Origin: Nemophila menziesii | Lineage: Eukaryota > Streptophyta > Magnoliopsida > Boraginales > Hydrophyllaceae | Direction: 5' to 3' | Assembly: GCA_029959085.1 (NCBI GenBank) | Contig: JARWIR010000043.1 | Location: forward strand, 5,518,001-5,582,000 | Length of the DNA: 64,000 nucleotides | In this document: one piece after another, positions 36,888-48,051 of the stretch | How positions within the stretch are numbered: the first letter of the stretch is position 1 | Layout of the letters: the number at the start of each line of letters is the position of its first letter | Made by a program: the position numbers and the translations under genes | The notes under the pieces: model-generated | What the model was told of the DNA's origin: nothing | What the model saw: the letters and a program-made list of their open reading frames with translations, nothing else | Database searches by the model: none

Positions 36888-37862
36888 TTAAGATTTGCGA
36901 ATATAGCCTCCCCAACAACGAGTAAGGCTATGAACGTCAACTAATCTGCGCTTGGTCCCCTTCTTGGGTCGGATTTCTATCACCTTGGCTGAAACAACCT
37001 TAGTGACAATGAATGGTCCCATCCACGAGTCTTTGAAACTTCGTGGCCTATTTTCACGTTTGTGAGCTTTCCATAGTACTTCATGGCCAACCCCAAACTC
37101 AATGTTTGGCTCAGTATCCACATGTTTTAAGTGGATCTTCTCTGGAGGGACTTTGTGATGTGAAAGTCTGTAGATGACAGGAACGGTGGGATCTAACTTC
37201 CTCGGTTTCTTGCCCAAGACATAGAAGGTCTCGGATACATTCTTAGCATGAAGGGTAATGGTCCCTTCTTGGAAGTTGATAACACTTTGACTTGTGGCCA
37301 TGAAAGGCCGTCCAAGTATGATTGGAACCTGCTAATCTTCATTAAACTCAAGTATAACAAAGTCAGTAGGGATGGCGATACTACCTGCTCGGACTAAGAC
37401 GTCCTCCACTGTTCCCCATGTCTTGGTAACTGAGTTGTCAGCGAACTGCAACTTCACTGGAGCTTTCTCTGATTTCTAAAGTCCAAGTCTCTTGAACATG
37501 AACTTAGGCATAAGATTCACACCAGAACCCACATCGTACATAACTTTCACCTTGAGCATACCATTTATTTGAATAGGAAGGTTAAAACTTCCCAAATCTT
37601 TGAGCTTTAATGGTAAATCTCTTTCACTTCTTCTTGAGACTCTCAAGTTCTCTCTTGGGGCTTCTACACTCGCTTCTTTCTCAGGAATAACTTGCATAAA
37701 AACTTGTTGCGGTGTAAGCCCTTTCTTTGCAATCTCAAGCATTTGGGCGTTGATATTTTCAGGAGTGTACGCCTCTACAAATGTCTTGAGTTCAGTGTCA
37801 TCCTTTGGATTTGTATCAGGAATAATTGATGACACTGTTTGAACAACTGGTGGCGATTCCAC
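36888..37862 (-). pseudogene. aspartic protease joined to integrase C-terminal tail (element 1)
   Basis: The frame of 37476-37862 continues, through two in-frame TAG stops (near 37477 and 37334), to 36888. It starts with a linker, then the protease: LPLKLKDLGSFNLPIQI, active site YDVGSGVNLMP (DVG where most have D-S/T-G) and VPIILGRPFMATSQ. Directly after the protease (INFQEGTITLHAKN) it passes to VGHEVLWK, WMGPFIVTKVV and VDVHSLTRCWGG, which match the GPY/F-like C-terminal end of an Athila/Tat integrase. The whole polymerase region is missing. Element 2 has the same join, so this architecture predates both insertions. Confidence 0.82.
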
Positions 37863-37958
37863 CTTCTCTTCTTCTTTCTCTTTTTACACAGCAGGTGCAA
37901 CTTCAACTTCAACTCTTGGTTCCTCCTTTGAGGCTTCTTCCTCTTTCTCTTTAGCCAA

Positions 37959-39676
37959 TTAAGCTTGAAAATCCATAACCGATCTAATCTCCTCTTGCAT
38001 ATCCTTCAGAAGCTGAATAAATTCGGATTTTTCTGAATCGTCCTTCACATCACTCTTAGAACAGTTAGATTCCATGGGGCTAGACTTGGTTGATTCGTCT
38101 TCGGTACTCGAAACCTCCACGGAACTAACGGCAGCATGTGGTACTTCCTTCTTTTCTTCAATTTCAAGGCAAATAGCCTTACAAGCTTCGAACCCAACAT
38201 TGTCATCACCTCCTTCGATAGCCTTCAATTCTTTTTGTTCCATTATATTTGTCAGAACTTTGTTCATTTGTTGTACTTGAGTACCTAAAATCTGAATTGC
38301 GGCTTCTTGTCCTCGTGACTTTTCGCCCTGAGTGTTCATATTCATGGTCAAACGGTCCAAGACTTTTGCTAATTGTTGATTATCCATAGTTCCCTCTTGA
38401 GGATACTGTGGTAAGGCATTCTGATCTAATGAATCGGCATAGGCATCTTGAACAGGTTGTTGTGGGGGAGCAAGTCTATTCTGATATTGATTTTGATACT
38501 GACCTCTTGGTTGGAAAAAGTTGTTTTGGGGACGTGGTTGATAATGACCAGGATTAGCGCCCCCTTGAGGATTTGAATACTGCATACCCGGATGGTTTCG
38601 GTTACCAAATTGATAACCTCCTCGATTGGATATGAAATAAATAGATCGTGGATTTCCTTCGCACTCTTCCCAAGTATGATTATTAACCCCACACTGTTGA
38701 CAACCTTGTGCTTCTTGCATTACATTTGTTGCGGCTAAATTTCTCTGCATCTCCAGCTTAAGTTCTTTGATTTGATTCTCTAATGCGGATATTTGAGCTG
38801 AGTTTGCAGTTTCTGCGTCTAAACGAAGCGTACCTCGGGGTTTTGTAATATGAGCTCGCGAAGATGGCCAACTCCTTTCTTGTTCAATAACATTTTCGAA
38901 AACCTCGGTAGCTTTAGCAGGATCCATGTACACGAAATACCCTTTCCCAATGTTATCCACCTTCAGTCTACTTGCTTCGTTGATACCTTCATAAAATATA
39001 TCTAACTGTATAGAGGAGGTATAAACATGGAGCGAACATCTAGCTAACTTCTGTTGAAACCTTGTCATGCTTCTCCTACTGCTTCTCCATCTTCTTGACA
39101 AGACTTTGCAAGCTCGCTTTGGTCTTTGAGTCTCATGCTCTTCGGATAAAAACGGTTAAAGAAAGCGGCTTGAAGTTCTGTCCATGAATTAATTGACCCT
39201 GGTGGTTGCCTATCTAGCCACTCACCAGCTCTACCGGTCAGAAAGAACGAAAACATATGACAATACAGTTGCTCGCGTGTAATGCCTGGAGTAACATAAG
39301 CATCACAAATCTGCATAAACTTCTGAATCGCTCTTACCGGATCTTGAATTGCTGTTCCACTGTAGAGTCCAAAACTTTGGAATTGACTGAGCATACCCAG
39401 ATCGGGTCGAAATTTGATATTTTGGATCTCCGGAGGACTGTAACCTATCGGTTGAACATGAAACGGCAATCGGAGGCCAGGAAGGTCTTGTTCAACTCGG
39501 TTCTGATTAACATTGTTTAGCCTGTTACCTCTTCCTAGTGGATGTTGTCCTTATTGTTGTCCTTGTTGTTGTCCACCAGGTGGGACAAGTGGTGGTTGTG
39601 GTCCTGGTGGAACGAATGGTAATCCTCCAGGAGGGATTACAAGTTATGGATCTAACTGATCTTGTACGCCTGCCAT
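37959..39676 (-). pseudogene. gag of element 1
   Basis: Capsid/nucleocapsid protein in two frames: 39676-39065, then 39101-37959. The N-terminal part has MAGVQDQLD, a Pro/Gln-rich stretch and IKFRPDLGM. The capsid core follows: AIQKFMQICDAYVTPG, FFLTGRAGEWLDRQPPG and FFNRFYPKS. A shift near 39070 interrupts QEDGEAVGEA before RFQQKLARCSLHVY. The second frame has the CCHC knuckle CQQCGVNNHTWEEC (C-x2-C-x4-H-x4-C, near 38,660-38,700), a Gly/Asn/Gln-rich segment and an acidic C-terminus. Two stops in the N-terminal stretch and one at 37959 break it. The initiating ATG at 39676 is a best guess. Confidence 0.85.
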
Positions 39677-39900
39677 AGCTCTTATTAAGGCTCTTTCCTC
39701 ACGAACACGTTTATTATAAGATCTAAAGCTCCTCTCAGGCTCCGGTAACTGGGGCCAAGAATTAAACACTGTGAAACCTGAAAAAGACTAAAGCAAACAA
39801 CAAGCGTAAATCCGAAAAAACAAAAACTAAATAGTGAAAAATAAAATTAATTAAAAACTACTACTCGAAATAGATAACTCACACGCTAACGAGACACAAG

Positions 39901-39918
39901 TCCCCGGCAACGGCGCCA
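39901..39918 (-). other. primer-binding site, tRNA-Asp (exact)
   Basis: The minus strand reads TGGCGCCGTTGCCGGGGA, six bases inside the LTR end. It is exactly complementary to the 3' end of plant tRNA-Asp(GUC) including CCA. This primer choice is common in the Athila/Tat branch of Ty3-gypsy elements. Confidence 0.92.
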
Positions 39919-40883
39919 AAAACTTGGTGTCGCCTAGGGTGTGATAAAAATAAGATAAATAATAAGTCAGAAAACAACGCACTCTCACCCTAGACAGGCA
40001 CATTACTGCAAGTATTACAGGACGTATGCTAATTTTAATAATAAGTTGAGTTTGTTCTCAGGGACGTAGTGTGTTAATCGAATGGGTAGTAATAACGAGT
40101 AAGAAGCAATTAATTAAAAGACAGGAGAATCAATAGAGAGTAAATTTGAAATAATTAATTAAACTAAGAAAAATAAAGACAATAAAATAAATACGAAGAA
40201 ATATGAGATGAGAAGTATAGCTTAGGTTTTGCTAGTATGCACTAATCCTTCTAATTCTTTCTATCAAATCTAGTTAATAAGGAGATAATTAGCTCTTAGA
40301 TACTTAGTCAGGATTCTAAATTTCCATACCTTAGACCTTGAGAGCGACTAAAGGCGCTACGAACACACCACGAGGCTGGTTCAAATAGGGTTATCCTACG
40401 CCGCTAGGGCCCTAAGCAATCAATTTCCATTCATGGTGATAGTGGTTAAATTATACCCTAATGACTATCTAGTTAGAATCAGTGTTGTCAAGACCAATAT
40501 CGACACTAGACGTTATGTGGTGTTTCAATAATTAGACACCCAGCTAAGGCGATCATCTAACTACTATTAAGGTAATCCTATACTCGTGCCTAGCAAGTAA
40601 AACAATCATTTAATCAAAACACATAAACAAATATATAGGTAAGTAGCTAATATCAGATTAAAACATTTAATTCCCAAAGAAACTTAGATAGAAAGAAATT
40701 AGAATTCATAGTTAATACATGATGCAAACCCCAAGCTATGGGAAGTTTAGTTCATACCTGAAGGAAATAAACTAAAGGAAATAATAGAAAACATCATCTT
40801 GCTCTCTACAATAACTTTGATGAATAAAACCTTAAGAACTAATTACTATGAGGCAAGGATGATTTACAAGTGATATAAGGGTG

Positions 40884-40891
40884 TATTTATA
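40884..40891 (-). promoter_or_regulatory. TATA box of the element 1 5' LTR
   Basis: TATAAATA on the minus strand within ACCTATAAATACACCC, matching the position in the two solo LTRs. The PIF insertion lies upstream of it, so the core promoter is not broken. Confidence 0.6.
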
Positions 40892-41244
40892 GGTGTTTAG
40901 AAGACCTAATTCGTTTTCTTGAAGGAGAAGGTAAGTAGTGGACTCCAAGCCCAACTCAAATTCGTAACCCTAAAACATGAAATCAGGCCCGTTTTTGTTT
41001 TGGTCCTAGCAGCTTCAATACTCATCCGTTTGACGCGTATGAGTAGTCGAAATTCATCGTCTCGGAAAGATCTTCAACTTTTCTATTGAACGTTTCTCAA
41101 AATTCCACCTCGATTTTGAGATATAAGCTGATTTGTGGTCGTAGGTGCAGAAATTCAGTTTTAAGGCAGTTTTTCCTTTTCCATGATTTTAGCTTTTCTT
41201 TCCTTATCTCCAATTACCATGCTTATCTCTTTCCATATCTCTTA

Positions 41245-42461
41245 GGGGGGTGTATTCAATTGGGAGTTTGTTGGATTTTTTTGGATTTTAAAAGTCCAGG
41301 GGTATTCAATCAGGATTTTTAAAAGTCCATTAAAATCTTGGGGTATTCAATTAGGATTTCAAAAACTCTTTTAAAATTCAGATGTATTCAATCAAGACTT
41401 TTTTAAATCCATTAAAATCTTTAGGTATTCAAAAGTCATTAGACTTTCCAAGTCATTGGATTTTATAGGAGTCTAAGGTTTTAGTATAAATACGAAAGTC
41501 TTCTACAAATCCTTCTGCAGAAGCAAAGATTTCATAAACTCCAAGTAAAACAACGACTGAGGTAAAAAAAATCATAAACTATTTTATTATTATTCAAATA
41601 TTTAATCGTGAGATTCTGTATGAATTGGGATTAGCCACTGATAATACGTTGGATTGAAAATCAAACATCAATTAAATTTTTTTAATAATTGAAAACCAAG
41701 AATCAATTGTAAAAATCATGGTTTAAATTTGTGTGAAAGGATTTCTTTTTGGGCGTTAGGTAAACTGTCGTATTAATAGTTTTTTTGTTCTTTTTTTCCA
41801 ATGCGACTGTGAAGGGAGGGGTTTTAAGTTTTGTTTCATTGATTTTCTTTCGAACTTAGAACTATACTGTTTAATTTTCTTTTTCTTTTTTTGTCTGTAA
41901 CTTTTATCTTTTTGACTTTTTGTTCCAGTATGAGGTTGAAGAGATAGGTTATGAGATTTTATCTTTTATCATGTTTCATTCGTTGACAAAAAAAAAAAAA
42001 AAAAAAAGAGATCATGTTTCATTGTTTTTTTTTTCAAATATAAAACAATCATTTGTTTACTGTTTTTTTCTTTTTTATGTTTGAAAATTCTCAATCTGCA
42101 TGTGTATTTTTATCTTGAAATTTATTATTTATTTAATATTTAAAAGGTAAAATCGAAATTATAATCAAAAACAAAAATCGGACTAGTCACCATTTTTTGT
42201 TACAGTTAGGTTACCTGGTAGCGAAACACTTTTTTATGTTGAATTGTTTAAATGGATATATATTTTATTTTTTTAGAAAAAAATCAAAATCTATTAAAAT
42301 CTGTTAAAATCAATACATAAGAATCCGTTAAATTCTATATGGAATTAAAAAGAATCCTATTAGACTCTATACGAAATTAAAATAATCCGTAGAGTTTGCA
42401 AAGTTTATAGATTTTAGAAATCCGAAAAAATCCAACAAACTCCCAGTTGAATACACCCCCC
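41245..42461. mobile_element. PIF/Harbinger-type non-autonomous element
   Basis: 1,217 bp with inverted ends GGGGGGTGTATTCAATTGGG and the complement of GGGGGGTGTATTCAACTGGG, flanked by TTA on both sides (41242-41244, 42462-42464). The 3-bp TTA duplication is diagnostic of PIF/Harbinger. The other LTR of the host element keeps the empty site with a single TTA. The left end has about four subterminal repeats of 41 bp around GGTATTCAAT.AGGA. No transposase frame is seen. Confidence 0.9.
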
Positions 42462-42689
42462 TTAGTCTTAGACTTGGACTCTAATTAATCTCCATAATTA
42501 TCTTTAAAGCTTCACACTAAATAAATAATTAAACCCAATATGCTTTAAAAATATTAATTTACTAAATTAAGACTCAAAATAGAAAAGTGTACTATTTCTC
42601 AAGAAAAACGATTAGAAAGACTTCTAAATCACTAAAAATGATGTCTCGTCTTAACATAAATCTATCATAAATGAGGAGACATCACACGC

Positions 42690-45600
42690 GCAGTTCGATC
42701 AGCCATTCCATCAAAGCTTTGCGGTAAATGTTTGAAGTGCATGTGTACATGCGCTTCGGCGATACGGTTAATCCGCTTCACTAACGGTATAACTCTTTCA
42801 ACTCGTAGATGATAGTGACTTGATATCTTGAATTACTTCAAGGTTGTATGAGAACATAATTGTTTTCCTTCCTATGTCATATCCGATCAACTGTGTCGCT
42901 CTCTAATACCGTGATGGCTTCACCTTCTGCAGCTGTATTCACCATCGACATTTTTGAAAAAATTTACCTTTTCTATAAGTGCATATCCCGTTTTTTAATC
43001 CCAATTCTGGTAGGTTCCGTGTTTTTTTTGAATGACGCGTCACATGTCATGATGGTAACTGTAGCTTGTAATTCCTATGTTGTCTATGGTGTTCGATTTT
43101 CGTTGGGGTGCGCTATGTGACCGTTTTTGGGATTGAACCCAATCTGTGTCGTTGAGATCTTTCATACCTGTATAAAACATATTAATGACATTGTCAATGT
43201 CTAAGTACGTGATCTCATGTATTACTTTCATTTTTTGTTTCCATATGTTCCACATTATTAACATTATATAACTCGTGACTTTGCGTTCTCCCACACTAAG
43301 TTCTTTATTACTTCAACAACTTTTTTCATCCAGTCTCATATGTTATCAATTTGGTTCTCCAAGATTCGAATTTGTATTGTTGTTCCAGCCCAAACCTGTT
43401 TACAAAATGAACATGTAAGGAGTAGGAGAGTCACCGTTTCAAGTCTCGCCAGTAGCAAGTATTATCCGTGTCACAATGTCTGAGCTTTAGGTTCTTTTTT
43501 GTGGGTAGAATATTTCGACAAGCTTTCCAAGTAAACGATATTATCTTATTTGGGACATTGGACTTCCAGACCGTACTCCATGAAGTTGCATCCTTAAGTT
43601 CTACTTGTGTCGAGGATTGTGTTTACATATTCTCTACAATACATGCAAGTGTTAGGTATCACGCTTTTGTTGTGTATTCTCCTAATTTTGTATATGGCCA
43701 GGTGAAAGTATCAAGATCATCCCGACACAGCAAGGAGATTAGTCTGATCTCTGCGCATGTCGGCTTTGGTAATAGTGAACCAATTATCTCCCAATCCCAT
43801 TCTTCTGCCTCTGGTTTCATGAGTTGGTCCACTATTTGTATTAGTGTAGTCGTTGGTTTGTCTTTTATCATTCCAGACGGTAACCATCGATGATCCCAAA
43901 TATTCTCTCTTTCGACATTGCCAATCTGAATGATCTATTCTTGTATGAGTAAGTTCCTCCCTTCCAAAATACTGGCCCACGACCATGATTCTCTATGTCG
44001 TAGTTTAATATCCAGTAGGTCCCCTTTAGGTTGATAAATTCCTTTAAGAACTCTAGGTGCAAGGGATGCCGGATTTTGTAACAGTCTCCATGCCTGAGCT
44101 GCCAGTAAATCCGTGTTCATTTTTTTAGATCCCGAGAGCCCATCCTCCACTACTTTTGCTGCAGTTATTTTTCCCATGTTAGCTAGTGAATTTTTTGTTA
44201 TCTAAAGAACTCCATCAGAATTTAGAAATAATCGATGTATTTTTTTGCAAAAAGTGACCAGGAAGGAGAATACGGATATCGCATATGTCGGAATGGCCTG
44301 TAACACTGCTTTAATTAATATTTCATTCCCTCATTTCAATAGAAATTTAGGGATCCATCCTTGTGAATTTTTGAAAACCTTATTGGCTATACATGTGAGT
44401 GTTTCAATCTTTGACCTTTTGTGGCATAAGGGAATCCCAAGATATTTGCCCAAGTAATTCGTTTATTTAATATGTAACATTTTTGTTACTTGTGTTCTAA
44501 TCTCATCTGGCGTATGTTTACTAAAGCAGATAGAAGATTTATCAAAATTAACTCTTTGTCCTGAGCATTTGCATTATGTATCGATAGATTCTTGAAATTA
44601 TGCAATCTCCTCGTTCTCTAATGTGAGGAAAAATAGAGAGTTGTTCGCAAATAGAAGTGTGATATAAGTGGACAATATCTGGTAATATGAATGCCTTTTA
44701 TTTTGTTTTCATTGACCTTGTTCTCAATAAGAGTGATTAGTGATTCTGTCATAAGAGAAAAAAAGCAATGGAGATAGTGGGTCTCCTTGTCTCAATCCTC
44801 TTCCCGGTCTAAAAGGTTGTTATCTTTCCCCGTTAATGTTAAATTACAAAGAAATAGTAGATATACAGTTCCAAATCCAGTCAATACAAATTTTATGAAA
44901 ACCAATTTTTGTAAGTAATCAACGAATGAATTCCCATCGTACTTGATCATAGGCCTTAGCCATGTCTAGTTTTATGGCTGCTATGTTAATATCACATTTG
45001 GTCTTACTTTTCATAGAGAAGGATACTTCCTAGGCTATAATAATGTTATCTTGTACTGATCGACCCTTGATAAATGATGTCTGAGTGGGAGAAGTGATTT
45101 TCTTTTTCAGGACAGGAGATTGGTTAGTAGTCCCCCATATTTTGTTGTGTGTTCCCTTTTGGAATTAATGTTATAAGTGTTTTATTTAGCCTGTCCAAGG
45201 AGCTATTGTGTGTAAAGAATCCAGTGACCATACCAAAGACGTCTTCACCCACGATGTCCCAGTATTCTTGATAGAATTTCTCAGTAAAACTATCTGGTCC
45301 TGGCGCTTTCCCTGCCCCTATGTCAAAAAAATCTTTCTTTACCTCTTCTCTGTCCGGTAATTTTGTAAGGATAGTATTCATGTCTGGAGTTACGATAGTA
45401 GTGATACATCTGAGCGCCTCTTTCAAGTTGGCTTCTCCTTTCTTTGCCAGCAAGTCGTTATAGAAACTATTGAATTGGTCCTTGATTTCATTCTTGTTTT
45501 GTGTCCATTCTTCGTTTGAATTTTGAATACCAGCAGTCTTGTATAGGTTCCTACGATGAGTAGTCAGAGCAAAGAAATATTTAGTATTTTTATCTCCATA

Positions 45601-46659
45601 GTGTATCCATTGTTGTCTAGCCCTATCAGACCAGTAAATTTCTTCACGTTTCCAAAAAAAGTTTAGCTGTTAGAGTATTATGATTTCTTCCTCCATTACT
45701 CATTGTGAGTACGACCCATTAGTTATTTAAATTAGTTCTTGTTCTAATTCTTTTATTCGTTTTCTGTTATTAAAAATATTTGATTGCTCCAAGTTTCCAG
45801 CGCGTCACTTGTTAGTTGTCTTTTTTCCAAGACTACCTGCAGAGATTCAATATCGTTAAGTTCTCCCCAAGCATTATAAATAACATTCTTACGCTCTGGG
45901 TGTTCAAGCCAATTAGTTTCAAATTTAAAGTGTCTAATATCCCGTTTTCCTTGTCTGTGAGAGTATAGGATATATGGGGAGAGGTCTGAACCGACTGCTG
46001 GAGGCGTGAATCCCCTACAATTTGGATAAGTCTCTACCCATTCCGTGCTTGCAAATTATTTGTAAATATTTGATTTTACTAATCCTTTATCTATTCTATT
46101 ATTTGACCATGTGATGTAGCTACATATGTTTGAATTTCTGTAAGGGCGTTGTTTGCGATGAAAATGTTGAAATTGAGTAAGTAATGAGACTTCACCGGAG
46201 TGTTGCTAAGTCATTCTTAAGATTTAAGGATGTCATTAAAGTCACCTATAATTATCCAAGGGTCGTTATGTCCAGATTTCCATTCTGTTATCTCGTTCTA
46301 AATTCGTTGTCTATCGCTGTAAAGATTAGGCGCATGCAAAAACACAATATAATACAAACAAGCTTCATCATATTATTTAGAAATAACATAGTAGGGGTCT
46401 ACGTGTAGAATAGTAAAGTTACTAGGTTGGTTCTAAACTGTAAGAAAACCCTAGAGTGATTCATACACCCTTAGGGGTTAACAACAAAATAAGAGTCAAA
46501 ATTCAGCTTCTTGACCACTAACACAACATCCCTCTCCGTAAACATTGTCTCACAAAAACACGCCAAGGCAGGTTTGTATTCACCTACCAAGGCTCTCAAA
46601 ACCTAAATCGTCAGGGGGGGGGGCCTTATCCGCTGACAGTTCCAAAACAAGCTTATCAT
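42690..46659 (-). pseudogene. LINE 2 ORF2: endonuclease, RT, zf-RVT and RNase H, decayed
   Basis: It starts at 46659 with ATG overlapping the ORF1 TGA, MISLFWNC. The endonuclease has GDFNDI near 46230. RT appears in pieces. 45453-45124 gives GKAPGPDSF and KTLITLIPKG. Near 44,950 it has AIKLDMAKAYDQVRWEF, and near 44,770 GRGLRQGDPLSPLLF. The catalytic FADD box reads FANN near 44,650, so both aspartates are gone. 44177-43935 has TAAKVVEDGL and AAQAWRLLQNP, and 43294 onward WNIWKQKMKVIHE. The RNase H part (AEGEAITVLES, FKHLP.SFDGMADRTAR) runs into the CACGC duplication at 42689 and resumes at 31729 beyond the inserted LTR element. Many stops and shifts. Confidence 0.82.
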
Positions 46660-48051
46660 TTTCAACCCGCGGCAATCACCGGGTGGACGCGTCCTCTACC
46701 TCCTCTTCCTCCCTTGCCTACAACCGTACCGGTAACACACCTGTACTCCCTCTAAAAAACGTTAGTACCATCTAATTCAGACACACTATTCTCCACCTTG
46801 TCTTCATCACCCTCCTGAGTTTTCACTTTTTCGGACTCCTCTTCCACCAGATCCTCGTCACCCTTCTCCCTCGATTCCGTCTCACCCTCATTAACTTTAA
46901 AAAATTATGTATACTCACTGTTGTTAAGGTCCTAGTTCGAAGAGTCCTCATCCTCCTCTTCAGAAGGAGAAGACTGACTACCATCCCCCCAAGTTTCCCT
47001 TCTCAGTCCGTTTCCATGTTCACTGAAAACCTTGGATTTCCTTTTTTCGAATTTTATTCGTTTGATCATTATGGTCCATAAATTCCAATCTTCTTTTCAA
47101 TATTTTATTCTTATAACTGGTTTGTTGTGCTCCTCAGTATCTTTGTGTTGTTGTTGTTCCTCCATTCCTTGACCATTTGTTCCTCTTTCTCTTGGTTTTG
47201 ACACCATCTCCAAATTGACCACTTGTTTTTCAATCTTCTTCGAGTTGTTATCATCCTTAGTGTCATCATCACTGAGGATGATTGTTCTTGCTACTTGGTA
47301 TGATAAAGTGCCATTCTTAACCGCCTTGTTAATAACTAACTTCAACGAATACCTTTTCTTGTTTGTTTTAGTTCCCCCATATCGTTATCACCCTTTCCAT
47401 CACTAGCATCATCGCCGCTTTTATTGTCTTAGTCATTTCTCATGTCGTTCCTCCTCTTGGTGCATAGCCCGGAGTCCTTCCCTCACCCTGGTGGTGGTGA
47501 GGGACTGTCATCCTTCCTATTCCACGTAAATCTTTCCATGTGTGTACTGAACTCTCCCTTAACCATTTTCCTCACCCCAAACAACAGACTCTCTGGGGGT
47601 TCTCTCACCAAATTCTCCATGCTCCATGTGATGAAGCGTAGTTTGATTGGATTAATACCATCTTTCTTCTTTGGTTTGCCACACATGTTGAGTTTGTGTC
47701 CTAACTTCCCACAAGCGAAGCAGAATAACCCCAAATGCTCATACAGAAAACATACCCAAGCTGCTCCATCTTCTTGTCTCAGATACATACCAGCTAGCAT
47801 TGGTTCTTTCACCTCAAACGTAACCCAAAATATCCATGTCTTCACCACCTCCATGTTCATTTCTGGAAAGTTTATCTCCTCTAGATCCGTTGCCACACCA
47901 AAGTGTTGTATGTCCTTCCCTCTTATTCTCGTTTCTCTTTCTATTTCAAAATTATCCATTCCTTTTACCATTTAACGTCTTAGTATCCAGGTGTTTGTGA
48001 ATTCCTTTCCTCTTATCAGAAGAATCCTTTTGCTCTGTGTTCTCTCCATGG
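46656..48051 (-). pseudogene. LINE 2 ORF1: CCHC RNA-binding protein, decayed
   Basis: The main frame 47971-47483 has DLEEINFPE, LRQEDGAAWVCF and the CCHC knuckle CFACGKLGHKLNMC, then IKLRFITWSMENLVREPPE, each with a counterpart in LINE 1 ORF1. A further frame (47345-47097) carries YQVARTIILSDDD, like QQAVRTVFISDDE in LINE 1. The C-terminus is basic and Gly/Arg-rich and ends at the ATGA overlap at 46656-46659. The N-terminal third is shortened relative to LINE 1, with MERTQSKRILLIRG near 48051 joining quickly to the later part. Confidence 0.78.

Larger units (their letters stand above)
31730..42684 (-). mobile_element. Athila-type LTR retrotransposon, gag-protease only (element 1)
   Basis: Complete insertion with a perfect 5-bp duplication CACGC (31725-31729, 42685-42689), LTRs at 31730-33264 and 39925-42684, an exact tRNA-Asp primer site at 39901-39918 and the polypurine tract at 33265-33277. 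Reading on the minus strand the interior holds gag, aspartic protease joined to an integrase tail, a 108-bp tandem array, a 353-codon 'putative plant transposon protein' ORF and a long untranslated tail. No reverse transcriptase, RNase H or integrase core is present, so it needs enzymes from a relative. The LTRs differ at about one base in twenty by eye. The right LTR contains a later PIF/Harbinger insertion. Confidence 0.93.
39925..42684 (-). repeat. 5' LTR (right) of element 1, enlarged by a PIF insertion
   Basis: 2,760 bp in total, or about 1,540 bp without the PIF/Harbinger element and its TTA. Plus-strand ends TGGTGTCGCCTAGGG and GAGGAGACATCA equal those of the left LTR. Confidence 0.92.

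Noticed and set aside
39901..39918. tRNA-Asp-like sequence as a possible tRNA gene
   Set aside because: Only the 3' 18 bases match, placed six bases inside an LTR. It is a primer-binding site. No full tRNA gene was seen in the window.
43468..43893. 141-codon frame on + in LINE 2
   Set aside because: Antisense of zf-RVT region. The minus strand shows the LINE homology.
47442..47975. 177-codon frame on + over LINE 2 ORF1
   Set aside because: Antisense shadow. The minus strand has the DUF4283/CCHC protein with a clear knuckle.
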